From the NCBI GenBank assembly GCA_019787685.1, contig JAHNUO010000016.1, forward strand, positions 372,001 through 436,000: a stretch of DNA of 64,000 nucleotides, read 5' to 3'. The notes under the pieces are model-generated. The model did not search any database. It was not told the DNA's origin and was given only the letters and a program-made list of their open reading frames with translations. Position 1 is the first letter of the stretch; the number at the start of each line of letters is the position of its first letter. Positions 34,293 through 44,634 of the stretch are shown here, in pieces. A program made the translations under genes and the position numbers. This DNA is from Chiua virens (lineage: Eukaryota > Basidiomycota > Agaricomycetes > Boletales > Boletaceae).

Positions 34293-35518
34293 CAGTTTCT
34301 TTTTTTCACTATCATCGAGATGCCCTCACCCTTTCTCCACAGCATTATCTGGATGACCAGGAGGTCATCAGATATGGCCTACCCAGGGGGGAGGGGTCTA
34401 CAAGACTGCCTTGGTTTCCACACGCAACTTTTCGCGTTTTCACAATTTCAGTCATTGAAGTCATTCTTTTGATATCCGTTTCGTCTCTGTTGCATCCCCA
34501 GTATTCGTCTGGCAGATCTCTATCTCACCCCGGGTTTAGTCCGGTGATCGATCATTACTCATCGAACAAGAAACCATCGCAGAAAAGAAAGAATACCATA
34601 TAGAAAAACCAACACACGATCGTATAGTCCATTCATTTCTTCTACCACTCAATTCACTACTTCGTTATTGCAATCATCTAGAGTTCGTGCCCTCATCCGC
34701 TACATACCACTTCTGCTCTTCGAACGCGCATAGGCACAATGCACTTTATCCGGTCATATCCAGATCGTTTCCAGACGTTTGTAGGTATCACAAAAGGGCA
34801 TCCGTTGCAGGTATAGACGCAAAAGACGCACGACGAAGACAAGCCGAGTCGGACACTCGCCAATTGGTTTCATTTTGTTTTTCTCTTTCTTATCATCTCT
34901 TTCACGTTCAACCATGCAGTTCTTTTCTTCGTATTCGGATCACACAGCGAGCAGCGGATAGCAAACTCGGCCGACCAGATCACATTGGATCACACCGGAC
35001 ACATGCGGACAAGCAGAATTCACGCAGGGCGATCGACGCATACCAGAGATGCTATCACTGCAATGAACACGAAACCATCACACACACTTCGCATCGCAGA
35101 TTACGGCCATCCTTCATCCATTGTGCCTTCATGCGCGAGACTATAGACAACAGACACACAGAAAAGCCACGCATCACACCGTCGCGATCACTATCTGATC
35201 CTGTCATTTGCGGATCATCGTCACTGTGCCGCTATCACCAGTCGTCATTGTCGTTCCTGTCGTTTTCGGGTCATCATCACTGTGCAGCCACCATCACTCT
35301 CGTTGTCATCATCATCATCTCTGTCGTCATCTCTGTTGTCGTCTCTGTCATTACTATCATCACTCTCATCGCTGTCATTGTCTCTGTTGACGTATCCGTC
35401 ACCCTTGCATATCTGGACCCATCCGCTGCCATCTGCAACTGTCACGTTGAACCACCGATCGCATCCCCATACACATCGGGCTGACTGGGGACAGTCAGCA
35501 TCTAAAGTCCCCGTCGGG
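34293..35518 (+). other. 3' internal region of the gag-only element
   Basis: One open frame (34,687-35,484) has no recognisable motif. The stretch 35,270-35,400 is a simple-sequence tract of TCATC/TCGTC/TCTGTC units. I see no polymerase or integrase remnants. Confidence 0.5.
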
Positions 35519-36132
35519 TGTAGGGAATAGGTATTCCCTGTGCTCGCATAGCACGTTTCCGCACCCTGTCATCACCCGATCCCGATCCTGATCTGTCTGC
35601 TTGTGCGAACTCATCCGGATTGCTGTATCCACACCCGATTTGCCTCGGACTCTTTTATTTTATTTTTGATGCTCCTTATTCGTACTTAGCATTGGCTAGA
35701 CCATGTCACGCAGCCCTTGCAGGGACGTTCGGGTGCCTCTCGAACTTTATACCGTACGAAAACCTTCTTTTTATTATTATCCTTACTTAGGACGAGTCTG
35801 AGGGTATTCCCGAGGACTATAAATTCACTGTATTGACAAAATACAGTAGCTTTTGCCCGTGCGCATCTGTCTCACATTGTTTTCGGTCGATGTTCATTTT
35901 CTCCCGCTCTCCTCGTGTTTTATCGATCCGGATTCGGACTGCCGTGTCCGCTTTTCTATCTGTTTTAATCCGGATTCGCCCCGGATTCATCTCGGACTAC
36001 TCAAAAACCATTATTCGTCGTTCACCAACTCAGTGTTGTCCCTGGGTCGAACGGAATCGCATTCCTTCACCCTCTTTCTATTTCTTTCAATCCCCCTGAG
36101 TATTGCACTACAGCTGGGATATATTACCTTCA
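35519..36132 (+). repeat. 3' LTR of the gag-only element
   Basis: 614 bp, direct repeat of 25,147-25,760, followed by the second CCGG target-site copy at 36,133-36,136. Confidence 0.9.
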
Positions 36133-36614
36133 CCGGCTCGGGTCCTTTCCAAAGTCACTCTCCAGCTCACCACTCGTATCATCAGCCCCCTGTCTATCCA
36201 CCCCCTCGCCCTTACTTGCCATCTCCCTCGTCCGCTACTCATTCACCCCTCTCTGCTCGTCCCCTCAGCGTACCCCCTTCCCCCCATTTAGATGCTCCAC
36301 TGGAAACGTTTTCAAATTCCGTTGACATGGTATCCATTCACAACCATTCTGGGGCTAACTTGTCATCCGTTTCGAGGCTCCAGGTTGAAGTGGGACAGAT
36401 GAGCATTAGCAGCGCTCCGAACCCCAGGCTCGAACCCATTACTAGCAATGCTCAAACAGCATTAACCTCGGGGAGTCGCCGGATTTCCTCAGCTCGCCAT
36501 GCACTGGTTCCTGTTCATGTTTTGGAATCATCTGTCCCGGCTGCTGACTCTGAACCCCTTGTTGTTCAGAAGCATACTACCCGCTCCTGTGCGAAAAATA
36601 ACAGCAAAAAATGA
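36133..36614 (+). pseudogene. second gene of the Plavaka element, 3' part
   Basis: The frame begun before 25,146 continues here: SGPFQSHSPAHHSYHQPP, a Pro/Ser-rich stretch, then a basic end (TTRSCAKNNSKK) and a stop at 36,612-36,614. Continuity across the insertion, once the LTR element and one CCGG are discounted, shows it was one exon. Confidence 0.75.
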
Positions 36615-38216
36615 GCTTGTGCACTTTTCTGAACTGTCCTTTGTTGTTCACTTTTGGTGGTGTTCATTGCAGTTTCAGTCTAAGAGACATAGTTACTATT
36701 ATTGACATCTAGATACAGACCATTTCAGTTGAGACGGTGCCAATGTAATAGTGTAGCTATGTTGAATGTCGACCGTCATCGTGCAATGTCATTCAAACCC
36801 CACCATTAAGTAAGCCTTATAAGCGTTGTTTGTTTATGTGGATGATTCAAATTCGGACCACGTCAATGTTCAATTTTCATTGACCACGTCGTCTCTTTTT
36901 CTCTCTCTATCATCAGTGCTCCTCGTTGACATTGAATCTCTACTTCTAGGTGTGCACTTCTCCCCTCGTTTGCATCTGAATCACCTAAATTACCTCCGCT
37001 CACAATGTCTCCCACCCTCGTTACCCCCAACCACCAGTGCGTGTGATGGCCTAAGAGGCTCATTCGGCCTTTTTCTTATTTTCTTTTCTCAGACACTGTC
37101 AACCAAACCTCCGTCAACACAGCCCACCTCGAGTCGCCAGGATTCATTTTATGGTCACGAGCAGTCGTCAGAGTTATGTGCTTGATTCAGAACCCACCCG
37201 TTTGCGTTGTAGGAGTTAGATACTCCCTACGGTTGTAGGATACATTTTCCTCACTCTTCATCATGTCATATCATCTCCCGTCTCATCCGCCATCGACTTC
37301 GTGCCAGCCCGGTTTCATTCCAAGCGTTTACAGATCATCCGAACCCAATCCGAGTCCAATCTGAGTCAACGCGATCCAATCCGGTTCTTTCGTACGTATT
37401 CTGCTTCATCTGATTTGACTTGTTCTACTCGATTTGGCCTTATTGAGGTCATTACTATCCTAACACCTTTCCTTTCTTTGTCATCTACAAGGGTCGGATT
37501 ACCTTTAACAGTCCTGGGTTATGCCCAGGACTATAAAACCATGTTTCTAACACACACAAAAAATCGTCTTTCTACGTTCAGAAGATCTCCGGTTTACTCT
37601 CCCGTGCGTGAGTGAGCAGGATAGTTTCTCTTTTACCTCGTCCTATCATTCCTCTATGTCTCATCTACTCGAATCAATACTCTCATCGCCTCGCCTCCAC
37701 CCGGATACTTTTACATCGACCGCTTTTCATTCTGGATCGTCCAGCAGCCTCTAGGACTCTTAGACAAACCTGAATCCATCATTCCTTCAAACATAACCCC
37801 CTTTGGGACGAACCTATCGCCCCACCTTTCTTCACATCACCAATTATTACTTTTCTACAGCGTGTCCTGAGTATCCCCCATCTTCATCCAATTTGACTGT
37901 GAAGCTGCCTCACCAAGTTTGACAATGATTCTGCTCATCGACAGTTCAGGGTACTGTCACCTGGGTATCACTCCTCGATGACCTGGACAGCTGGACTGTT
38001 GATACATCAGTTAGTGCTACCTGTTGGGACTCGCACTGACACAAATTTACTGATTCCATTAACCATTACCCTCTTCAATAGACTCCATCATCTTGACTGA
38101 AGTCCAGGCCTTGTCTCCCCAATGACGGGACCATCCAAACTCACTGACATCAATGACAACAATGTTCATCCAGGTCACCCTGCCGCCCACCTCTTTATTG
38201 TCAGCCAGCTTCCACT
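36615..38216. other. right interior of the Plavaka element, with an LTR-like remnant
   Basis: No gene recognised. At 37,208 a sequence starts TGTAGGAGTTAGATACTCCC, like the inverted-repeat tip of the gag-only LTR (TGTAGGGAATAGGTATTCCC). About 320 bp later it has GGACTATAAAACC, comparable to GGACTATAAATT in that LTR. This could be a solo LTR of a related family. The right border and a target duplication could not be fixed. Confidence 0.4.
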
Positions 38217-38434
38217 ATGGTCCACCGCATGGTATGTCATGCTTGCTATGACTGCATGCTTTCACTCATCGTCTGCATACAGTGCAGGTTTATTACTCTG
38301 CGGATCGTGATGAACAATGCCAGGATGGTCCACCACATGGTATGTCGTGCTTGTTATGACTGCATGCTTTTACTCATTGTTCGTGTACAGCTCAGGTTTG
38401 TCACTCTGCGGATCGTGACGAACAACACCAGGAG
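38217..38434 (+). repeat. tandem duplication, two units of 109 bp
   Basis: The segment beginning ATGGTCCACCGCATGGTATG at 38,217 is repeated with substitutions from 38,326 (ATGGTCCACCACATGGTATG). Both units contain GACTGCATGCTTT and CTCTGCGGATCGTGA. It lies in the right subterminal part of the Plavaka element. Confidence 0.8.
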
Positions 38435-38559
38435 GTCTTCTGCTCTGTTGCTATTTTGGTAGGCTTGATGCTTCGATAGATCAATGTTCTGTGTAACTGA
38501 TTCTGTTTTCTTCACAGCTCTAATCGGTTTCTGAACTGCAATTCATAATAATATCATTG

Positions 38560-38978
38560 ACAGCCTGCAGATAATAGTACAGTTTCACTGAGCTCCTTGA
38601 ACAGCGCTGAGAATGGTATTATATGTAATATATTATAATAGAAGCGCTAAAGCACAGATGTAATAAATGTGCAGGCAATACAATTAAATTTGGTATCCTT
38701 GAGATGCCTTGTCATGGCATGCCATGTATTATAATGCATCCAAATATGGACCGCCCATTATCAGACATTGGAAGAGTCACTTGCATCTTATCTGTGGGAA
38801 CAGCATTGATAAGATTACCAAGTGCATGATAATTGCATGATGATGACGTGATGGCAGGTTATCATGCCATGATCATGAAGATCGTTCCCCGTTATAATGC
38901 CTTAAAATGCTACGTGGGAAAAAGGCACCTTATAATGTATGGGCATGACTAATTATGCTCGCCAAAAAAGTTGCGACA
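38560..38978 (-). repeat. right terminus and subterminal region of the Plavaka element
   Basis: The region is rich in CATTATAA-like words (TATTATAATG, GTTATAATGCC, CTTATAATG) and GATAAG words. It ends CCAAAAAAGTTGCGACA, the inverted counterpart of the left end. Confidence 0.7.
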
Positions 38979-40450
38979 ATTCCGGTCGCATGTTCAACAG
39001 CAACACTCCGCTTGCATGGTCCAACCTCAACGATGGACAGAATATATTTGCTGCATGCAATGACGACAAAGTCAAGTCTGAATCATTTACTGCCTCGGCT
39101 GGGTTTCTGCTTGCCGACTCGCATGGTTTGACTCTTCAAGTTGACTCAAGGCGAGGCTCGATATCATTTTTGGATCCCTCCACTCTTGCACAAACATTTG
39201 GTCCTGTCTTTCGGAAGGATAACACATATCTCGGCGCGGCACGAGAGGACGGGAGACTTTCCATTCAGAATCTCCGCACCATCCTTCGACCGGACTTTTT
39301 TGGTGTTGTGAGTACTTGAGTATTTGTGCGTGCATTGTACTCATCGACCAACAACCCCACTTCATCAGGTAGCTACAGTCAAGGAACAACTTGAAGAACG
39401 AGCCGGTCAGCAGACTACAACCTCGGACGGCGACGAGAACAACTCTCCCAACTCCCTCACAGTATGCTTTCCTCATTCTGTTGTGACAATAATTCATCTG
39501 ACACTTTCATCATGCACTCACACCCGAACCAGCCATCTAGCCTACTGAGCTTGACAACCGGATACCCACAATTGCTACTGCCAGCCCTCTGGTCAGGTTC
39601 GTGACCTGCTGTACTCTCATTTTCTTTCCACGTTGACGTCCCCCAAAGCCACCGCCCCCCACGTCTCCTGTTCATCTGACTGTGTATGACGTACCATTCG
39701 TGGAAGTGTCGCATGCAGTATCTCCGCCATCCTCTATGCAGCAGCCTCCGGAGATGCGTCTGGAGGATCATCTCCTGCCATCGTCACTGACTCATCCAAG
39801 GGCCAGTCAACACTTTCGAAATGGCTGAAGAGGACAGGAATGAGTATAGAGGACCACACCGGCCAATGTTCTGCAGAGCTTACTAACAGTTCCGCCACTC
39901 GCCGGCATCACGCAACCAGCGTTCGACGATGGCTGCTCGACGGGCACGGGTGAGTGACGTCTTTGATTGACAAATGTGTGCAAGTTATCTCATGAGACCC
40001 TCAGCGAACGTATATCGCACCCAGTGACGAAGAACAAATTAGTTTCTTTACGCTTTTGTTTCAATGATTGCCACAACGGACTCAGCCTACCGAAACCCCA
40101 ATCCCTTATGAACCACTGCCAGATGATTCCCACGCCAAAGATCCTCCTGTAAGCCCTGTTTCTTTCAATGGATGAGTCAGTTGACAACCCCGTCAGCTAC
40201 TCCCAGGGAGTGATCCACCTCAGCCTTCGAGCGGTGGTTTCCCCGAGACGGTAAGCACACATTTATCAGCCAGCGACTTTGATTGCAAACTTGATACAGG
40301 CGGAACAAGTGTGTTCCAGATCTAGCAGAGTGAATGCTCTGCGTCCTGTCAAACAGTGGAGATGGGAGGCATTAATTCGATCCAAACGCGGGGGATCAAA
40401 CGGCGAGTCGCAGTCATAGGCGTCATCCACGACTGGATATTCTCTCATCT
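38979..40450 (+). pseudogene. WD40-propeller gene, copy D, 3' half
   Basis: The right flank of the transposon resumes the WD40 sequence with PLAWSNLNDGQNIFAACNDD and KVKS (equivalent to RLAWTSDGERIFHTCKDNKVKS). It then has SISFLDPSTL and GAAREDGRLSIQNLRTILRP, matching the last blade of copies B and C. Downstream are short exon-like pieces with consensus splice signals, such as VATVKEQLEERAGQQTTT near 39,370, and Pro-rich coding-like sequence to about 40,450. Compared with the other copies several in-frame blocks are missing, so it is a relic. Confidence 0.75.
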
Positions 40451-40849
40451 CTAGTACTATGCTTGCGAGTGACGCATATCAACTTCCAAGGCAAAGGTTC
40501 AACTGCTTCGTTTTGTATTCATCTCTAGTGATTTGGTTGAAATTCCCGTTATCCATGAACAGGTCCTGCGTAAATGTCACGACACACTGTTTTCCGTGTT
40601 TTTGTTGTTACAGGCCCGTCTGAGTCCTATCGGAGCTTGTCTTTAGCTCAGAACGTGACCCTCCATGCTGACTATATATATGCATCACTACATGTCTACA
40701 CAGAATTTATCATGATTAAGCAAGCATTGTGACGCTGGCGCACAAACTTGCACAGGAAATCTATGTCCTTCTTGATTATTCCCTCACTGAAGCTGTGTGC
40801 ACCTGATATCTTTTGGCGCTCATTGTTGCTCGAGTCCTCACTACCTGCG

Positions 40850-41265
40850 CAGCCCACATGAAGAATCCTTGGAACGTTCCCGAGACCGCCCTATCCCAAT
40901 CACAGCACATCTCGTACCTGACCGCAAAACTTGGTTTGCGCCTTTGGCTTGGAAGCCTGTCTGACCCAAGGAGGTCGTCGTCAACTTGATCCGTCGGACC
41001 AAAAATCTACCGTCGACATTGAAAACCAAGCTGCAGTCGAATAGGGCCAAAAACAGAACAGCGTCAACGGCGACCAGACTAGAAAACGAAGAATGGAAGA
41101 CACCTTTGCCGTCGGGATTGAAACGTTCGGATAAGAAGACGTAGTTGATGGCGATGTCGATCAAGATCGTCTAGAAGATGCTAGTAACGAGATCCTTCTG
41201 ATGCCACAAGCGGAAGGTACTGTGGTGTTTGAAGGAAAAGCTGTACGCGGTCTTCATCATCCAAC
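40850..41265. repeat. further copy of the WD40-upstream module
   Basis: The plus strand matches 5,720-6,250, including GTCTGACC..., a CGGACCAAAAATCTA tract and AAAGGAAATGG/AACGAAGAATGG-type segments. It is not next to an intact WD40 gene, so it is a dispersed copy or a rearrangement product. Confidence 0.5.
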
Positions 41266-41880
41266 TCCTAAACATTGAACCAGGATCAACGTGCTGCGTT
41301 GTACAAGGAGACGGGATCAGAGAAAAGAAGCCCAGGACAAAGAGTGAAATAGGAAAATAAAAGAGAAGGATTAGAAGAGCAGTCCCGCGTATGCCAAGGG
41401 GTAAGACCGCCGTCTATGTTAAATGGGCAATTCACCCCACATGCGAGAAGAAGATAATGGTTCTTCCAGAATGACTGAGGTCTTGATCAATGAGTGGTAT
41501 TTCGGTTTGCATAGGAACTCAGATTGTCATGTAGGCGAGACGTAGTAAGTTATTCCCTGCGGCCTGGGAGGGTCTACTGAGCATTAATGTTATGATTTAC
41601 TGATGGATTTCGAACGTTACTTTGGCAGTGTGGTGCGGTGCGCACGAAACTCTATATCAAATTGCATAACCTCGGTGTTCTGGGTGGGAAGATGCGACCA
41701 AATCACCCAGACACCTTTCTTCATAAAGGCCGAACCATTGAATTCTTCGAGTGTCCCATCATATCATGTCCTCAAGCCCGGGCCTTCAGTCTGAACTGGA
41801 TCTCATCCAAGTACAAGGATACACAACTAGTATTGGTTCACTGAAATTCAATCAATAAGTAATCTTATAAAATGACACAG

Positions 41881-43567
41881 TTGCCCTGGTCACTGCTGTT
41901 GTATATGATTATCGTGAGTGATGTGTAGTGCACACCATACTATGGCTCAGGACTGATGCTTGGGATCCAGTGCTCATCTTTCCAAAAGAGGTATTTCAAT
42001 AACTCCCGCTACATTGCTTCCGCTTGTGCACTAATGGTTGATTCGATGAACCTTGGGCAGATCGACTATGTTTGGGTAATGAGTACCAGCTTATGCAAGT
42101 CTGGTATCCCTGACAGTGCTACAGTGCAGACCCTGGACCTGGGTTACTATATTGTTTATTATAGTGCGCACTAAAGCTCAAGTAGCTCATTTAGCTTGGT
42201 GTGCCTCACACTAACCATCCAATTTCTATCAGATCCGCTATTTGGTTTTCTTTAATGTGGCGTACGTCAATTACTATGATCATGATGGAGAATTTCAAGT
42301 AACTTATTTCTGTTCCAATTTTCAAAGTTCAAATGGATTGGGTGCGATCAACAGTGGATATTCTTGATTGGGTTCACTTATCAGATAAATTCGCAGCCAA
42401 CTTGGATGCTCCTTCCTTCCCCAGGTCTGTATTGGTCAGTTTTCTACCTCACACTAGTTACACTGGCTTGACTAGGTCTAATGAATGTACTCTGATAGAT
42501 GTAAGCTTGCCAAATTCTACTAGCAGATTTGATCAATGGTTCAAATGATTGGTTAGATGTGAGCACATTGATCTCTGTTGCTGTGTTAGGCCGTCAGATT
42601 GAGTATGCATGGGACACCTCAAGGTACAGTGTCCTTTTTTGTACAACAATGGTCATTGCTGGTAGTTTTTGCTGCTGCTGATTGTGAGTTCTCTTCCTTC
42701 CCACTTTTGTTTTTGTTCGCATCCGAGTCAATGAATCTTGTCTACAGTATTGATGGTCCTGCGTGTCTATGCAATGTGGAAACAATCCAAGATAATCCTT
42801 GGCGTCCTCCTCATTTTATACATGGCTCAAACCATTACTGCCTTTGTTTTTGCTGCCTTCTATGACAATCCTGAATCCTACTTATCTGGTAAGTCTTGGA
42901 ATCAATTCTTGATGCCAATCTCATGGTGTACTGTACGCTAGTGACAATTGGACAGATTTCTGATATCTTGTTTTGTGACGCGTCGCTCAGTCTACCATCC
43001 CCACTCTGGTCATACATGTTTCCTAATTTTGCTCTCAGCACTACCTTGTTGATCCTTGCTATCGTCCAAACCTTGAAAGAATCTCTAGACATGTACAAGG
43101 TAACAAACTCATGGCAGCTTAACCGGTACATGAAACTCCTTGTGAGGGATGGTATTCTCTATTTTGTTACGTGTGTCTCTCCCTTTTCCACATAATTTCC
43201 AGACTGATTTGTTTTTCTCCCCCCAATCAGGCACCTGGTTTATGACATACTTTCTACGATATCGTGGGGAGATGGGATCCATGCCACAACAATGATATTC
43301 CTTTCTAGCATATCCACCATGCTTCTCTTCGTCATGCTACCACGGTTCATCATTCACATACGAGAGGTGTATGATCGTGATGTTCGAGTTGGTTGTGGCA
43401 TGCAGGGTATCGACACTGGATTTGGTATCGGATCCCAAACGACTCGTGAAGACAGGAACCTATCTGGGATTGTGTTCGCAGATGTTTCCATGGGGCAGAG
43501 TCATATCGTAGAAGGCGATGTAGACATCTCGGAGGAAAGGGCACCGGAAGGCTCGGGTCAGGTTTGA
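41881..43567 (+). CDS. seven-helix integral membrane protein, DUF6533-like family (5' exon uncertain)
   Basis: Short exons with consensus introns give ALVTAVVYDY, IRYLVFFNV, then FFVQQWSLLVVFAAAD joined to LLMVLRVYAMWKQSK and ILGVLLILYMAQTITAFVFA. Later come WQLNRYMKLLVRDGILYF, HLVYDILSTISWG and LPRFIIHIREVYDRDVR. The soluble tail has GIDTGFGIGSQT and a stop at 43,565-43,567. This order of hydrophobic helices with a final (R)FI..IRE.YDRD motif and GIDTGFG tail is typical of the basidiomycete membrane protein family that starts with a DUF6533 domain. The function is not established; the family is often described as receptor-like. I could not find a convincing first exon. ATG at 41,603 is possible. 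Confidence 0.7.
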
Positions 43568-43779
43568 GCAAGGCCTGGGATTGTTTGGGTTGATAAGAGC
43601 TCGGGTTGGATGCGGCTGCTGAACAAAGGATGGTCACCAGTTTTCTGTATTCCCAAAGTATTTATCGAATGTTATTTATGTATACTCTGTCGTGAAGTCG
43701 AACATATGTATCAAAGGATGCACAAACTTCGCGCTCGGGTTCGCAAATGGTTGATAACATGCTTCTTTCCGCTGGCCAT

Positions 43780-44255
43780 CGGTTCACGATCCCTCAAGAC
43801 TGCCAATGGTAACCCTGGATGTACATTGTAGCAACAAATTGATGGCCTGGGCCACATGTGGCGTTGCGTGAAGAGTCATGATTAGTACTCGAGCTCCGGC
43901 AGTACCGCGACGAAAAAACGTGCATCCGGTTGTTTCGAATACATCAAGGTGGCCCGTCCCCAACATTTCAACTCTAACGCTACGGGGGTAACATGCACAG
44001 CCTACTAGTACCCACTGCGGTACTAAGAATAACGTCGTCGAATTTCTCCACGGTCGGGGGAGTCGTTGTCGCCGATTCTTAGTCTTAGTCTCTCGATGCA
44101 GATTCAAGAAAAGGATGCTCACCATCACACTGGCAGAGTCCCTTGCGCTCGCGGGAGGAGTCGCGACATTTGATGATGATGGCTTTGAATAAGATGTTAG
44201 TGATCATGAGGCGGTCCACATCACGAGAAAGGCAGCACACCGAGTCGCTTCAAGT
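43780..44255. pseudogene. relic of the 3' end of a WD40-family gene copy
   Basis: The block GGATGCTCACCATCACACTGGCAGAGTC through TTAGTGATCATGAGG resembles 3,420-3,540 and 12,560-12,640, which are the distal parts of copies B and C. No propeller sequence is nearby. Confidence 0.45.
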
Positions 44256-44634
44256 TGCGTCGCTTCCCATGCGCTCTTGAGTATTTTTCGAAGCAGCGGT
44301 TTTCTTTGCATCGTGAGGTGCCAGTGTACCGACAGTCTTGACTCTGCATGACGCAATAAACGAGTAGATTGCTTTGCGACGTCAGAATGCGAATGAGAAG
44401 AGACCAACGTGAGGAAAAGGGATGAGGAGCGCGACGGTACCCCGGCTAAATACAGCTATAAGCGAAGAGATAACGGGCAAGAGCGTTATGACAAAGAAAA
44501 GGAAATAACGAGGCAATGAAGATGAACCGTGACAGTACCGATAAGGTCGACGACCTCTTCGTCAACGGGTTGGTTGAGTACGTCGTGACAGGCAGCAGTC
44601 TACAGTGATGGAGCGCGCCTCACCATAGCCTCAA

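Larger units (their letters stand above)
25147..36132 (+). mobile_element. non-autonomous gag-only LTR retrotransposon, itself interrupted by a chromovirus
   Basis: Two 614-bp LTRs (TGTAGGG...CTTCA) in direct orientation flank about 2.9 kb of own internal sequence: 25,761-25,984 and 32,869-35,518. The internal part encodes only a Gag-like protein (32,913-34,292). I find no protease, reverse transcriptase, RNase H or integrase motif in either strand of the internal segments. It must therefore borrow enzymes from another element. The LTRs differ at 9 positions (about 98.4% identical). The chromovirus lies in the leader, roughly 220 bp after the 5' LTR and about 45 bp before the gag ATG. Confidence 0.85.
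16271..38978. mobile_element. Plavaka-family (CMC superfamily) DNA transposon carrying two nested retroelements
   Basis: The two halves of WD40 copy D abut 16,270 and 38,979, which defines an insertion of 22,708 bp. The ends are inverted: TGTCGCAACTTTTTTTGG on the left, and its near-exact complement CCAAAAAAGTTGCGACA on the right. Both subterminal regions are rich in short CATTATAA/ATTATAATG and GATAAT motifs, as is common in CMC-type elements. Inside are a transposase gene (16.6-20.6 kb), a captured host gene fragment (about 21 kb) and a partner gene (23.7 kb onward) that is split by later insertions. Without the nested elements the unit would be about 11.7 kb. Compared with copies B and C, about 40 bp of WD40 sequence is missing at the junction, and I could not find a target-site duplication. 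Confidence 0.85.

Noticed and set aside
34687..35484. 265-codon open frame considered as a pol remnant of the gag-only element
   Set aside because: It has no protease, RT, RNase H or integrase motif in any frame, and the end is a simple-sequence tract.
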